A stretch of DNA of 64,000 nt from Roseovarius pelagicus. Lineage in GTDB: Bacteria > Pseudomonadota > Alphaproteobacteria > Rhodobacterales > Rhodobacteraceae. How positions within the stretch are numbered: position 1 is the first letter of the stretch; the number at the start of each line of letters is the position of its first letter. This document shows, piece by piece, positions 12,941 to 22,550 of this stretch. The stretch is taken from contig NZ_CP106738.1 in the NCBI RefSeq assembly GCF_025639885.1, positions 310,001 through 374,000 on the forward strand. Reading direction: 5' to 3'. The position numbers were made by a program, and so were the translations under genes. The notes below the pieces were generated by a model. That model saw only the letters and a list, made by a program, of their open reading frames with translations, was not told where the DNA came from and made no database searches.

Positions 12941-13020
12941 CGGATGCCACTCCTGCGTTACGGTCCCTTGTTCAGATCGTGTTTCACGAAAATGTCGCAA
13001 ATGACAAGGCTTGGGCAGCT

Positions 13021-13038
13021 AAATTGCAATAAATTGCA
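13021..13038. promoter_or_regulatory. Direct repeat AAATTGCA x2, possible AraC-type operator
   Basis: AAATTGCA occurs at 13021-13028 and 13031-13038, exactly 10 bases apart. It lies in the divergent gap between the GlxA-type regulator and the DAHP synthase gene. AraC-family proteins often bind direct repeats spaced by about one helical turn or two. The assignment is an inference. Confidence 0.35.
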
Positions 13039-13114
13039 CCATCCCCATATGGTCTATCAGAAACGCCTTTGCTAAAGAAGCAATTCAATCTGACGCATAT
13101 CGGAGACTGAGACC

Positions 13115-14485
13115 ATGACAGAATGGCAAAAAACCACCTGGCGCAGCAAGCCACGGGTGCAGATGCCGGACTATATCGACGCGGACGCGTTGACCGAGGT
13201 CGAAGCGAAACTGTCGCAGTTTCCGCCGTTGGTCTTTGCCGGAGAGGCGCGCCGCCTGAAGGCAGAGCTGGGCGCCGCATCCCGCGGCGAAGCGTTCCTG
13301 CTGCAAGGTGGGGACTGCGCCGAGAGTTTCGACCAGTTCAGTGCCGATGCGATCCGTGACACGTTCAAGGTGATGTTGCAGATGGCGATGGTACTGACCT
13401 TCGCGGCCAAGGTACCCGTGGTAAAAGTGGGCCGCATGGCTGGGCAATTTGCCAAGCCACGCAGCGCGCCGACCGAAACGCAGGGCGGTGTGGAATTGCC
13501 CAGCTATCGCGGCGATATCATCAACGAGCTGGCGTTCACCGAAGGCGCGCGGGTTCCCGACCCGACCAAGATGCTTCAGGCCTATACGCAGGCGGCGGGC
13601 ACGTTGAACCTGCTGCGCGCGTTTTCCAAGGGCGGTTATGCGGACATGCACAAGGTGCATAGCTGGACGCTTGGCTTTACCGAGGGCGAAAAAGCCGAGC
13701 GGTATCGTGATATGGCCAACCGGATCAGTGACGCGCTCGACTTTATGAAGGCCGCCGGGCTGGACAGTGACAGCAACGAAGCGTTGCAGACGGTCGATTT
13801 CTACACCAGTCACGAGTCGCTGTTGCTGGAATACGAAGAGGCGCTGACGCGGCTCGACAGTACTTCGGGCAAATGGCTCGCGGGGTCTGGTCATATGATC
13901 TGGATCGGTGATCGCACACGGCAACCCGATGGCGCGCACGTGGAATTCGCACGTGGTGTACTGAACCCGATTGGCATGAAATGCGGGCCGTCGATGACAT
14001 CCGAAGACCTGAAAGTGCTAATGGCACGGCTAAACCCGAAAAACGAGGCGGGTCGCCTATCATTGATCGCACGGTTCGGGGCGGGCAACGTCAACGAACA
14101 CCTGCCGCGCCTCATTCGCACGGTAGAGGAAGAGGGCGCCAACGTCGTCTGGGTCTGTGATCCGATGCACGGCAACACCATCAAATCGGCAAGCGGGTAC
14201 AAGACCCGTCCCTTTGAGGCGGTGCTGCGCGAGGTTCGTGAATTCTTTGGCATTCACAAGGCCGAGGGTACGATTCCCGGTGGTGTGCATTTCGAAATGA
14301 CAGGTCAGGACGTGACCGAGTGCACCGGCGGCGTGCGTGCGGTCAGCGACGAAGATCTGAGTGATCGCTACCACACGGCCTGCGACCCACGCCTTAACGC
14401 GTCGCAATCGCTGGAGCTGGCTTTTCTAGTGGCTGAAGAACTGTCAGGTCTGCGCGGCGAACGTCCGGCTGTCGAAGCCGTTTGA
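13115..14485 (+). CDS. aroG: Class II 3-deoxy-D-arabino-heptulosonate-7-phosphate synthase
   Basis: DAHP synthase condenses phosphoenolpyruvate and erythrose-4-phosphate, the first step of the shikimate pathway. At 456 residues it is the plant/Mycobacterium-like class II (AroA-II) form and not the 350-residue class I form. Motifs include [10 protein letters not shown] (metal-binding Cys), [43 protein letters not shown], the C-terminal [19 protein letters not shown] and [16 protein letters not shown] ribosome-like CGGAGA precedes ATG 13115. A strong terminator follows. The symbol is the conventional one for the function. Class II genes are variously named. Confidence 0.95.
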   Translation: MTEWQKTTWRSKPRVQMPDYIDADALTEVEAKLSQFPPLVFAGEARRLKAELGAASRGEAFLLQGGDCAESFDQFSADAIRDTFKVMLQMAMVLTFAAKVPVVKVGRMAGQFAKPRSAPTETQGGVELPSYRGDIINELAFTEGARVPDPTKMLQAYTQAAGTLNLLRAFSKGGYADMHKVHSWTLGFTEGEKAERYRDMANRISDALDFMKAAGLDSDSNEALQTVDFYTSHESLLLEYEEALTRLDSTSGKWLAGSGHMIWIGDRTRQPDGAHVEFARGVLNPIGMKCGPSMTSEDLKVLMARLNPKNEAGRLSLIARFGAGNVNEHLPRLIRTVEEEGANVVWVCDPMHGNTIKSASGYKTRPFEAVLREVREFFGIHKAEGTIPGGVHFEMTGQDVTECTGGVRAVSDEDLSDRYHTACDPRLNASQSLELAFLVAEELSGLRGERPAVEAV

Positions 14486-14530
14486 CGGGTGCCGGGCCGA
14501 AACGCGGCCTAAACCAACAAAGTATTAAGA

Positions 14531-14555
14531 GGCCGGGTTTTCGCCCGGCCTTTTT
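14531..14555 (+). terminator. Rho-independent terminator after DAHP synthase
   Basis: GGCCGGG and its complement (GCCCGGCC) flank a TTTTC loop and are followed by TTTTT. It lies between two convergent genes. Confidence 0.92.
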
Positions 14556-14573
14556 CATTTCCGCAGTGCCAGA

Positions 14574-15242
14574 TCATTCGGACTGAACCAACCGCAGGTA
14601 TGGCCGCTCTGACGTCTTTCGGGGGGCGAAGTCGGCGCGGGTATCGGCGAATCCTACCTCTGCGGAGAGTGCCGGGTCGATGGCCGAAGTCCGGTGGTGG
14701 GTGATGTCAAAGCGCCGTGGCGCGCGGATCACGTCGCCGTGGGTGATCAAACACCCCAATGCGCGCGAAATATCACCCAGATCGCTGGCCAACGGCAGCA
14801 GCACCATAGAGCCGGTCAGCGCAGATGTGCCGTAAGCCCCGTCTGATCGCAGCGACAGGTGCATAATGGCGGGAGCATCGAACACCTGCACCAAGTGTTG
14901 TGCCAATGCGTCGCGCTGGTCGGGGTTGAAAAAAGCGCTGATCGGCATGCCGCGCACTTCCATTCCCAACAGGTCCGACAGATGTGCCCCTGCCACCCGC
15001 AGACGCGCCAGACCGGGCGCGATCCTCTCGACGATGAAGGCGTTGGACAAAAGCGGCTCAATGCCGCGCGGATCAATATCAGATCGACGTGGTACAGGAC
15101 CGTTGACGCGACACCGTTGCCAATAGGCGATGACCGCCTCCATAGCCTGCGTATCCTCAGCTTCGTTCGGACATGGGTGCAGATGATGGACATCATCCGT
15201 GTCATGGTTACCGGGCTTATCACTACAGTCTTCGTCATACAT
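14574..15242 (-). CDS. PAS-domain protein (PAS_5 family)
   Basis: The 222-residue protein carries a single PAS_5-like domain. It begins AVIAYWQRCRVNGPVPRRSDIDP, followed by GIEPLLSNAFIVERI, RLRVAGAHLSDLLGMEVRGMP and FFNPDQRDALAQ. Such proteins are frequent in Rhodobacteraceae and related alphaproteobacteria. They have no output domain, and their ligand and role are unknown. The N-terminal 35 residues are rich in Asp, His and Cys. The ATG at 15242 has GAGAGG 7 bases upstream, which decides it over a frame that stays open 59 codons further. It converges on the DAHP synthase gene. Confidence 0.8.
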   Translation of the reverse strand: MYDEDCSDKPGNHDTDDVHHLHPCPNEAEDTQAMEAVIAYWQRCRVNGPVPRRSDIDPRGIEPLLSNAFIVERIAPGLARLRVAGAHLSDLLGMEVRGMPISAFFNPDQRDALAQHLVQVFDAPAIMHLSLRSDGAYGTSALTGSMVLLPLASDLGDISRALGCLITHGDVIRAPRRFDITHHRTSAIDPALSAEVGFADTRADFAPRKTSERPYLRLVQSE

Positions 15243-15450
15243 GTTACGCACCTCTCGTATCCGTCCCGCCGGGCGTTGCGTCCGGGGCATTGAAGATATC
15301 GCACATTTCAAAGCGATATTATCTAAAATCCGCTGCAATTGGTTAACCCGTCGCGCGCCAAGGATAGGACGTGGCGCATGCTTGCCTATACTGGGGCAAC
15401 CCCTTAGGACACGAAGCATGATGTGATCTGGCTATCCAGGAGGATCTCGC

Positions 15451-16340
15451 TTGCTGATATCAATGACCGGTTTTGCCGCGGCACGCGGCGCGCATGAGGG
15501 GTATTCTTGGGTCTGGGAATTGCGCAGCGTAAATGGCAAGGGGCTGGATCTGCGTGTACGCGCGCCTGATTGGATCGACGGGCTGGAGGCCGGGCTGCGT
15601 GCACGGCTGACCAAGGCACTGGCCCGTGGCAATGTCTCTGTCGGGTTGCGTATTCAGGCCGAAGAACAGGGGGGCGGTTGCGTGTAAACGCGGCGCAGCT
15701 CGATGATGTTCTGGCCGCAATGGCAGAGGTCGAGGCGCGGGCAATGGCGCAGGGGCTGTCGCTGGCACCTGCGCGCCCCGGCGATGTACTGTCTGTGCGT
15801 GGCGTGTTGGAAACAGCCAGCGCAGATCAGGACAGCAGCGCCCTATCCAAGGTGTTGTTGGCAGATTTTTATTCGGTTCTGGACGCGTTTCAGCAGATGC
15901 GCGCCACCGAGGGCAAAGCGTTGCACAGTATTCTGACAGAGCAATTGGACGAGGTCGCGCGATTGACGGATGAGGCGGTGATCGCTGCCGAAGAACGGAG
16001 GGACGAGGTGGCGAGTGCACTGCGCGCGTCGCTGGCGCGGGTGATGGACAATACCGACGGCGTGGACGAGGCGCGGCTGACGCAGGAATTGGCGCTGATT
16101 GCTGTCAAATCGGATGTGACCGAAGAGATTGACCGCCTGCGAACCCATGTGACCGCAGCGCGCGACCTGCTGACGCAGGATGGCGCTGTTGGGCGCAAGC
16201 TGGATTTCCTGATGCAGGAGTTCAACCGCGAGGCCAACACGCTGTGTTCAAAGGCGCAGTCGGGTAGTTTGACGACCATCGGTCTTGCGCTCAAGGCAGT
16301 GATCGACCAGATGCGTGAACAGGTGCAGAATGTGGAATAG
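15451..16340 (+). pseudogene. yicC: YicC-family endoribonuclease, single-base frameshift
   Basis: YicC proteins are endoribonucleases or RNA-stability factors, usually near 290 residues. The N-terminal half reads normally from TTG 15451 (LISMTGFAAARGAHEGYSW, ELRSVNGKGLDLR, then NVSVGLRIQAEEQG) but meets a stop at 15685-15687. The rest is in the next frame (GRLRVNAAQLDDVLAAM ... EEIDRLRTHVTAARDLL ... KLDFLMQEFNREANTLCSKA, SLTTIGLALKAVIDQMREQVQNVE). The break falls at a run of six G (15669-15674). Seven G would restore one 296-residue protein. It is either a sequencing error in a homopolymer or a real inactivating mutation. gmk follows 24 bases later, the usual yicC-gmk order. Confidence 0.9.
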
Positions 16341-16364
16341 CCCTCAGATGCAAAAGGATTGGAT

Positions 16365-17006
16365 ATGACCCAGCGGCGCGGCCTTTTGATTATTCTGTCG
16401 TCACCGTCTGGTGCCGGAAAGTCCACATTGTCGCGGCGACTGTTGGAATGGGACGAGGGTCTCAGTTTTTCAGTTTCGGCCACCACGCGCGCGCCGCGCG
16501 ATGGCGAAGTGGATGGCGAGCATTATCATTTCCTCACCGAAGAACGATTTCGCCGTGATGTGGCCGAGGGAGAGATGCTGGAACATGCCTTTGTCTTTGG
16601 TAACTTTTACGGCTCACCCAAAGCTCCTGTTGAAACCGCGATAGATGCCGGGCGCGATGTGCTGTTTGACATTGACTGGCAGGGGGCGCAGCAAATCCAG
16701 AACTCTGATCTAGGCAAGCACACGCTGTCGATCTTTATCCTGCCGCCCTCGATCCCCGAACTGCATCGCCGGCTGGATGCGCGCGGGCAGGACACCGCAG
16801 AGGTGATCGCCAAGCGCATGCAAAAGAGTTGGGATGAAATCAGCCACTGGGCCGAGTATGACTATGTGCTGGTCAATGACGATCTGGACGCGACCGAGGC
16901 GCAATTGAAAGAGATCATCTCGGCCGCGCGGCTGCGGCGTATCCAGCAACCGAGCCTGACCCAGCACGTGCGCAATTTGCAACTGCAATTCGAGGATCGC
17001 AAATGA
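16365..17006 (+). CDS. gmk: Guanylate kinase
   Basis: Gmk phosphorylates GMP to GDP with ATP. The 213-residue protein has the P-loop [31 protein letters not shown] (GMP-binding Tyr/Arg region), [11 protein letters not shown] and the nucleotide-fold strand [16 protein letters not shown] 16365 is preceded by AAAAGG at good spacing. An upstream TTG in frame is less likely. The gene overlaps the next one by 4 bases (ATGA), indicating translational coupling. It belongs to a run with yicC upstream. Confidence 0.97.
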   Translation: MTQRRGLLIILSSPSGAGKSTLSRRLLEWDEGLSFSVSATTRAPRDGEVDGEHYHFLTEERFRRDVAEGEMLEHAFVFGNFYGSPKAPVETAIDAGRDVLFDIDWQGAQQIQNSDLGKHTLSIFILPPSIPELHRRLDARGQDTAEVIAKRMQKSWDEISHWAEYDYVLVNDDLDATEAQLKEIISAARLRRIQQPSLTQHVRNLQLQFEDRK

Positions 17007-17548
17007 CACTTTATGCTTTGGGCGGTATTGAGCCGCAGCCGCCGGAAGACGGCGATTACTGGGTCGCGCCTGATGCCAACGTGATCGGGCGGGTGTCGCT
17101 GGAAAGCGGCACGTCGATCTGGTTCGGTGCCACGTTGCGGGGCGATAACGAGCTGATCACAGTCGGGGCCGGCAGCAATGTGCAGGAAAACACCGTCATG
17201 CACACGGATATAGGGTACCCGCTGCGTATCGGCGCGGGTTGCACCATCGGACACAAGGCGATGCTGCATGGTTGTACCATCGGAACCAACTCCCTGATCG
17301 GGATGGGCGCGACGATCCTCAATGGGGCGCAGATCGGCGACAATTGCCTGATCGGCGCAGGTGCGCTGATTACCGAAGGCAAAGTGATCCCCAATGGCAG
17401 TCTGGTAATGGGCAGTCCGGGCAAAGTGGTGCGCCAGCTGGACGCACAGGCGATTGCGGGACTGAAGGCCAGTGCGTTGCACTATCAGGAAAACATGCGG
17501 AGGTTCCGGGCCGGGCTGATGCCGCTGGCCGTACCACTGCGCGGATAG
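17003..17548 (+). CDS. Gamma-carbonic anhydrase family hexapeptide-repeat protein
   Basis: The 181-residue protein is a left-handed beta-helix of hexapeptide repeats ([59 protein letters not shown]) ending in an alpha helix. His residues in VMHTD, GHKAM and MLHGC sit where gamma carbonic anhydrases such as CamH/YrdA bind metal. Activity as a carbonic anhydrase has been shown for some relatives but not all, so the function is provisional. The start overlaps gmk by 4 bases, and phoR begins 5 bases after the stop. The gene therefore appears to lie in a gmk-phoR transcription unit. Confidence 0.88.
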   Translation: MTLYALGGIEPQPPEDGDYWVAPDANVIGRVSLESGTSIWFGATLRGDNELITVGAGSNVQENTVMHTDIGYPLRIGAGCTIGHKAMLHGCTIGTNSLIGMGATILNGAQIGDNCLIGAGALITEGKVIPNGSLVMGSPGKVVRQLDAQAIAGLKASALHYQENMRRFRAGLMPLAVPLRG

Positions 17549-17553
17549 AGCGG

Positions 17554-18600
17554 ATGCAGACGGTCGATTTCAACGCATTGTTACAAGCGGTGCCGATGCC
17601 CGCGCTGCTGATTGGTGCGACCGAGCAGATTGTCGGAGCAAACGACCGCGCGCGCGCGTTGTTGGGTGGCGCGCTGACGGGGCGGCATTTTATCACCGCA
17701 TTACGTCAACCGAACGTGCTGGATGCCATCGAGGGGGCAATGCGCGATCACGATCAGCGCACCACCCGGTATCTGTCCAGTGATGGGGCGCAGGACACCA
17801 CTTTCATCGTGACTGCCAGCTATGTGGAATTCGCCGGAGAGGTCGGTGTGCTGGTGTGTCTGGAGGACATCACCCATCTGGAGCAAGCCGACCAGATGCG
17901 ACGGGATTTTGTCGCAAATGTCAGCCATGAGTTGCGCACACCTTTGACGGCGTTGCTGGGGTTTATTGAGACGCTGCAAGGACCGGCAAAGGATGACATG
18001 GCAGCGCAAAAACGGTTCCTGACCACAATGCACCACGAGGCCAGCCGGATGGAGCGTCTGGTGCGCGATCTGCTGTCGCTCAGCCGGGTCGAGGGACAAG
18101 AGCGTATGCGCCCCAAGGATATGGTCGATCTGGGCGCATTGCTAAAGTCAGTCTGCCACACATTGCGCCCGCTGACCGAAAGCGCGGCGGTCGAGGTGGT
18201 TCTCGATCTGCCAGATGACGGTATCAGCGTGCCGGGCGATTCCGATCAGTTGCGGCAGGTCATTACCAACCTGCTGGAGAATGCGCTGAAATACGGAGGG
18301 GCCGGCAAACGGGTCGACGTTACTCTGCATCTATCAGAGGCCGAACCGGCGCTACGCGGGTCGGGGGCGGTGATCGCGGTTACGGATCAGGGGCCGGGAA
18401 TCGACCCTCAGCATATGCCGCGACTCACCGAGCGATTCTATCGCGTGGACAGCCACCGCAGTCGTGAAATGGGTGGGACCGGCTTGGGCTTGGCGATTGT
18501 TAAACATATCGTCAATCGCCACCGTGGGCGACTGAGGATTGACAGCAAGGTAGGAATTGGCAGCACATTCAAGGTGTTGCTGCCAGCCGCACCCCAGTAG
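17554..18600 (+). CDS. phoR: Phosphate-regulon sensor histidine kinase PhoR
   Basis: PhoR autophosphorylates and passes phosphate to PhoB when phosphate is scarce. The 348-residue protein has an N-terminal PAS domain (about 8-105: MPALLIGATEQIVGANDRAR). The H-box is FVANVSHELRTPLTALLGF, with phospho-accepting His about 125. The catalytic domain has N box NLLENALKYGG, G1 box VTDQGPGIDP and G2 box GGTGLGLAIVKHIV. I see no clear membrane helix in this frame, so it may be attached through PstSCAB-PhoU or be soluble. ATG 17554 is 5 bases after the upstream gene. The pst genes and phoB follow. Confidence 0.93.
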   Translation: MQTVDFNALLQAVPMPALLIGATEQIVGANDRARALLGGALTGRHFITALRQPNVLDAIEGAMRDHDQRTTRYLSSDGAQDTTFIVTASYVEFAGEVGVLVCLEDITHLEQADQMRRDFVANVSHELRTPLTALLGFIETLQGPAKDDMAAQKRFLTTMHHEASRMERLVRDLLSLSRVEGQERMRPKDMVDLGALLKSVCHTLRPLTESAAVEVVLDLPDDGISVPGDSDQLRQVITNLLENALKYGGAGKRVDVTLHLSEAEPALRGSGAVIAVTDQGPGIDPQHMPRLTERFYRVDSHRSREMGGTGLGLAIVKHIVNRHRGRLRIDSKVGIGSTFKVLLPAAPQ

Positions 18601-18652
18601 GGCGATTACCGCATTTGCAGCAACCCCGCGTGTGACCCTACGGCATCCAGCG

Positions 18653-18685
18653 GTGTCATGTTCTCGTTACAAAACTGCAACAAAA
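18653..18685 (+). promoter_or_regulatory. Candidate Pho box upstream of pstS
   Basis: Three 11-base units follow each other (GTGTCATGTTC, TCGTTACAAAA, CTGCAACAAAA). They resemble the 11-base-spaced CTGTCAT-like units bound by PhoB. The match is imperfect, with the middle unit weakest. The position about 80-110 bases before pstS is appropriate for phosphate-starvation control. Confidence 0.4.
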
Positions 18686-18764
18686 GCGCAGCAGAGCAGG
18701 GATATTCAGCAACCTGTGAGGGGCTGAGCAAGCCTCCGCCCAAAAACGAAATCAGGAGTTTTAC

Positions 18765-19796
18765 ATGTCCTTTGGAAAAGTCAGCACCTCTGTGCTTGCC
18801 CTCGTTGCCGTGTCTGCCACTGCGGCTGCTGCGCGCGACGAAATCCGCATCGTCGGTTCATCCACGGTATTCCCCTACACCCAAGCTGTGGCCGAGCAAT
18901 TCTCGAACGTCACTGGCGCGCCTTCGCCAATCGTTGAGTCGACCGGCACCGGCGGTGGCATGAAAATCTTTTGCGGCGGTATCGGCGAAGGCCACCCCGA
19001 CATCACTGGTGCCTCGCGCGCAATGAAGGCATCCGAATATGCGTTGTGCATTGAGAACGGCGTGACAGAGGTCACCGAAGTTCAGATCGGCAATGACGGG
19101 TTGTCCATCGCTGTTTCGCGCGAGAGCGCGCACGACTGGGATTTGACCGAAGAGCAGGTTTACCTCGCACTTGCGGCTGAGGTTCCCGTCGATGGCGCAA
19201 TGGTCGCCAATCCCTACATGAAATGGTCCGACATCGACGCCAGTCTGCCGAATGAAGATATCCTTGCCTATGGCCCCCCGCCGACATCGGGCACCCGTGA
19301 TGCATTCGTCGAACTGGCAATTGTCGACGGCTGCATGGACATCCCGATGATCAAGGAAAAAGGTCACGACTGGGCCGAAGATAACTGCGCGCGTCTGCGT
19401 CAGGACGGCCCCTTTGTCGAAGCCGGCGAAAACGACAACCTGATCGTCCAACGCCTGCAAGCCGACGCGAACGCGGTTGGCATCTTTGGCTACTCGTTCC
19501 TGTATGAGAACTCGGACACGCTGAAAGCTGTGTCGATTGAAGGTGTCGAGCCCAGCTTTGATACCATTGAGAGCGGCGACTACGACATCTCGCGCCCGTT
19601 GTTCTTCTACGTCAAGAACGCGCATCGCGGCGTGATCCCGAACCTTCAAGAGTTCATCGAGGAATATGTTTCCGAAGATGCAATGGGTCCGGGTGGCTAC
19701 CTGTCCGAGCGCGGCCTCGTCCCGCTGGGTGACGCGACGCGCACCAAGATGCAGGACAACGCTGTAGAAGCGATGAACATGGAAGCAAAATCCTGA
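18765..19796 (+). CDS. pstS: Phosphate ABC transporter, substrate-binding protein
   Basis: PstS captures phosphate in the periplasm for the PstCAB permease. The 343-residue protein has a signal peptide (MSFGKVSTSVLALVAVSATA, cleaved near AAARDE). Phosphate-binding motifs are RIVGSSTVFPYTQAVAEQF, ESTGTGGGMKIFC, ITGASRAMK and PPTSGTRDAFVEL. The long acidic chain is typical of the alphaproteobacterial PstS type. CAGGAG precedes ATG 18765. A possible Pho box lies upstream and a stem-loop follows, before pstC. That arrangement usually gives more PstS than permease. Confidence 0.96.
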   Translation: MSFGKVSTSVLALVAVSATAAAARDEIRIVGSSTVFPYTQAVAEQFSNVTGAPSPIVESTGTGGGMKIFCGGIGEGHPDITGASRAMKASEYALCIENGVTEVTEVQIGNDGLSIAVSRESAHDWDLTEEQVYLALAAEVPVDGAMVANPYMKWSDIDASLPNEDILAYGPPPTSGTRDAFVELAIVDGCMDIPMIKEKGHDWAEDNCARLRQDGPFVEAGENDNLIVQRLQADANAVGIFGYSFLYENSDTLKAVSIEGVEPSFDTIESGDYDISRPLFFYVKNAHRGVIPNLQEFIEEYVSEDAMGPGGYLSERGLVPLGDATRTKMQDNAVEAMNMEAKS

Positions 19797-19815
19797 TCAT
19801 CCGCTCTGTTCAATC

Positions 19816-19855
19816 GGCTGCCCGGCGCGACACCGTCGGGCGGCCTCTTTTTCTC
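19816..19855 (+). terminator. Stem-loop with T-run between pstS and pstC
   Basis: GGCTGCCCG pairs with CGGGCGGCC (one G-U) around CGCGACAC-type loop sequence and is followed by TCTTTTT. It looks like a partial terminator that would lower pstCAB relative to pstS expression. Confidence 0.7.
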
Positions 19856-19869
19856 GGATCGAGGGCGTC

Positions 19870-21243
19870 ATGACCACCGCTGCCTTTCTCTGCCTGCTCG
19901 TGCTTTCCATTTTTGGCTATGTCTGGAATCGTCAGGCTGCGGCCGGTATCAGAAATGGTGGGGCGCGACTCCATTCGTTGATGCGCTTTCACGGCTCTTA
20001 TTCTCTGCTTATGATCTTGGTGCCAACACTGGTGCTGATACTGTTGTGGCTGGTGCTGCAGGGCACCGTGATTGACGCGATCCTCAAATCCGACATTTCC
20101 GACCGTCTCGAGGGGCTGGGGACAGGTGAGGTCCAGCTGATCGTCGCCGAAATCAAGTCCATCGCCATCGGCAACATCTTTGGCACTCCCGAGCAATGGA
20201 AGCTCGACGCCGCAGAGCGGTATGTCGCCGCGAACGCGCGCAGCGGCCAGCTGTTGCTGGTCATGGTGGTGGCGCTCTCGCTGGTCCTGATGGTCTTTTC
20301 CCGCCGCAAGGTTTCTGCCGAGTTTCGTGCCCGTCACGGTGTGGAACGTATAGTATCGGGCCTGATGATCTTTTGTGCGGTGGCGGCAATTTTTGTCACC
20401 ATCGGTATCGTTGCCTCGCTGGTGTTTGAGACGGCAAAATTCTTTGCCAAGGTGCCGGTCACCGAATTCCTGTTCGGGACCAACTGGGAGCCACAAATCC
20501 CACTGCGCGAGGATCAAATCGCGGCTGAGGGAGCATTCGGTTGGCTGCCGGTGTTTCTGGGCACATTGGTGATCACGGCCATCGCCCTGTTTCTGGCAGT
20601 GCCGGTCGGGCTGATGTCGGCAATCTATCTGAATGAGTTTGCACCAAAGCGGGTGCGCGCGGTTGCGAAGCCGTTTCTCGAAATCCTCGCCGGGGTGCCA
20701 ACGGTTGTCTATGGCTTCTTTGCGGTTCTGGTCGTGGCACCTGCAATCCGGAGTTTCGGTCAGTCCATCGGGCTTGACGTATCGCCAAACACTGCGCTTG
20801 CAGCGGGCAGCGTGATGGGGATCATGCTGATCCCATTCATCTCTTCCTTTGCCGATGATGCGTTGTCGGCGGTACCGCAAAGCCTGCGTGATGGCGCGCT
20901 GGGGCTGGGGGCGACGCGAGCCGAAATGATGACGAATATCCTGTTTCCGGCCGCCATACCCGGCATCGTCGGCGGCGTCCTGTTGGCCGTCAGCCGCGCC
21001 ATCGGTGAAACGATGATCGTGGTCATGGCGGCGGGACTGATTGCCAAGATGACGATCAACCCGCTGGATAGCGTAACAACCGTGACCGTTCAGATTGTTA
21101 CCTTGCTGATCGGGGATACGTCCTTTGACAACCCCAAGACATTGGCGGCTTTCGCACTAGGCATGATGCTGTTCATCGTCACGCTGATAATCAACGTCTT
21201 CGCCTTGCGTATCGTGCGCAAGTATCGCGAAGCCTACGACTAA
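19870..21243 (+). CDS. pstC: Phosphate ABC transporter, permease PstC
   Basis: PstC is one of the two inner-membrane subunits of the phosphate importer. The 457-residue protein is longer than E. coli PstC (about 319) because of an N-terminal extension with two extra membrane segments (about 5-25 and 45-70) and a periplasmic loop. This extended form is common in alphaproteobacteria. The conserved permease core carries the EAA-like loop (SLRDGALGLGATRAEMMTNILFPAAIPGI), VPVGLMSAIYLNEF and PTVVYGFFAV. pstA begins 11 bases downstream, and the operon order is pstSCAB-phoU-phoB. Confidence 0.94.
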   Translation: MTTAAFLCLLVLSIFGYVWNRQAAAGIRNGGARLHSLMRFHGSYSLLMILVPTLVLILLWLVLQGTVIDAILKSDISDRLEGLGTGEVQLIVAEIKSIAIGNIFGTPEQWKLDAAERYVAANARSGQLLLVMVVALSLVLMVFSRRKVSAEFRARHGVERIVSGLMIFCAVAAIFVTIGIVASLVFETAKFFAKVPVTEFLFGTNWEPQIPLREDQIAAEGAFGWLPVFLGTLVITAIALFLAVPVGLMSAIYLNEFAPKRVRAVAKPFLEILAGVPTVVYGFFAVLVVAPAIRSFGQSIGLDVSPNTALAAGSVMGIMLIPFISSFADDALSAVPQSLRDGALGLGATRAEMMTNILFPAAIPGIVGGVLLAVSRAIGETMIVVMAAGLIAKMTINPLDSVTTVTVQIVTLLIGDTSFDNPKTLAAFALGMMLFIVTLIINVFALRIVRKYREAYD

Positions 21244-21254
21244 GGACCCTCGCA

Positions 21255-22535
21255 ATGACTGATATTTCCGCGAACAAGTCGTCCATAGTGTCGGCAGGCA
21301 ATTCAAACGTGAAACGACGCAACCGCAATCAGGTGATCCTTCAGGGGTTGGGAATCGCTGCGATCAGCTTTGCTGCGGTGATGCTGTTTATCCTGATTGC
21401 ATCGCTGGTCAGCAGCGGCCACAAGGCGTTCATTCAAACACATATTGAACTTGAAGTGTTTATTGATCCTGACGAAATCTCGAAGGACAAAATACAACGC
21501 GGTAAGTTTGATGATATCCTGCTTCACAGTCTCCAGTCATATTTTCCCGAAGTGTCGGGCCGGGCTGACCTGCGTAAACTGGAGAGCATTCTGTCGAAGG
21601 GCGCACAATTTCAGTTGCGCGACCGGGTAAAGGATAACCCAGACCTGATCGGAGAGATCCTGACGATCAAAGTGCCGGTTTCAGACGATTATGACCAACT
21701 GACCAAAGGCCAGGTCAACCGAGACAGCCCCGAGAACCAACGCAAGCTGTCGGACCGCCAGATCGGATGGTTTGATACGTTGCAACAGGCTGGCACTATC
21801 AGCCAACCATTGAACTGGGGGTTGATCACCAACGCCGACTCCCGCTTTCCTGAACTGGCGGGCCTCAAAGGCGCGCTGATCGGTAGCTTTTGGGCACTTC
21901 TGGTGTGTTTTCTGATCTCGTTCCCAATCGGTATTGGCGCGGCAATCTATCTGGAGGAATTCGCACCAAGGACGCGGTTCAGCGACATTATCGAGGTGAA
22001 CATCAATAATCTGGCGGCGGTGCCTTCGGTCGTCTTTGGCTTGCTGGCATTGGCGGTGTTCATAGGCTGGTTCGGTATGCCACGCTCCGCGCCGCTGGTG
22101 GGGGGGATGACGCTTGCGCTGATGACCATGCCGACGATCATCATCGCCACGCGCGCCGCGCTCAAGGCCGTGCCACCCTCGATCCGCGAGGCGGCGCTGG
22201 GTGTCGGCGCGTCCAAGCATCAGGTGGTATTCGGTCACGTCCTGCCTCTGGCCATGCCGGGTATCCTGACCGGCACGATCATCGGTCTGGCGCAGGCACT
22301 GGGGGAGACGGCCCCGTTGTTGTTGATCGGGATGAACGCATTTATCACCTCTGCCCCCGATACACCGCTCGACAGTGCGACCGCACTGCCGACGCAGATT
22401 TTCATATGGGCCGACAGCCCGGAGCGCGGCTTTGTCAGCCGGACGTCTGCCGCCATTCTGGTGCTGCTGACCTTCCTGATCACGATGAACGCCGTCGCCA
22501 TCTTCCTGCGCAGCAAGTTTGAGCGGAAGTGGTAG
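21255..22535 (+). CDS. pstA: Phosphate ABC transporter, permease PstA
   Basis: PstA pairs with PstC to form the phosphate channel. The 426-residue protein has an N-terminal cytoplasmic stretch, a membrane helix (about 35-55), and a large periplasmic insert (about 55-205) absent from the shorter enterobacterial PstA. The permease core carries FPIGIGAAIYLEEFAP, LAAVPSVVFGLLALAVF, SIREAALGVGASKHQVVFGH and LALPGILTG-like residues (LAMPGILTGTIIG). Ending SKFERKW is typical. It starts 11 bases after pstC and ends 15 bases before pstB. Confidence 0.94.
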   Translation: MTDISANKSSIVSAGNSNVKRRNRNQVILQGLGIAAISFAAVMLFILIASLVSSGHKAFIQTHIELEVFIDPDEISKDKIQRGKFDDILLHSLQSYFPEVSGRADLRKLESILSKGAQFQLRDRVKDNPDLIGEILTIKVPVSDDYDQLTKGQVNRDSPENQRKLSDRQIGWFDTLQQAGTISQPLNWGLITNADSRFPELAGLKGALIGSFWALLVCFLISFPIGIGAAIYLEEFAPRTRFSDIIEVNINNLAAVPSVVFGLLALAVFIGWFGMPRSAPLVGGMTLALMTMPTIIIATRAALKAVPPSIREAALGVGASKHQVVFGHVLPLAMPGILTGTIIGLAQALGETAPLLLIGMNAFITSAPDTPLDSATALPTQIFIWADSPERGFVSRTSAAILVLLTFLITMNAVAIFLRSKFERKW

Positions 22536-22550
22536 AAAAGGATAGAAACG

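Noticed and set aside
15660..15690. Programmed ribosomal frameshifting in yicC
   Set aside because: YicC is not known to be expressed this way, and the homopolymer run plus two other frameshifts nearby make error or mutation more likely.
19810..20880. A 356-codon minus-strand open frame across pstC
   Set aside because: It is a shadow frame: low-complexity, charged translation and opposite to a well-conserved membrane protein.
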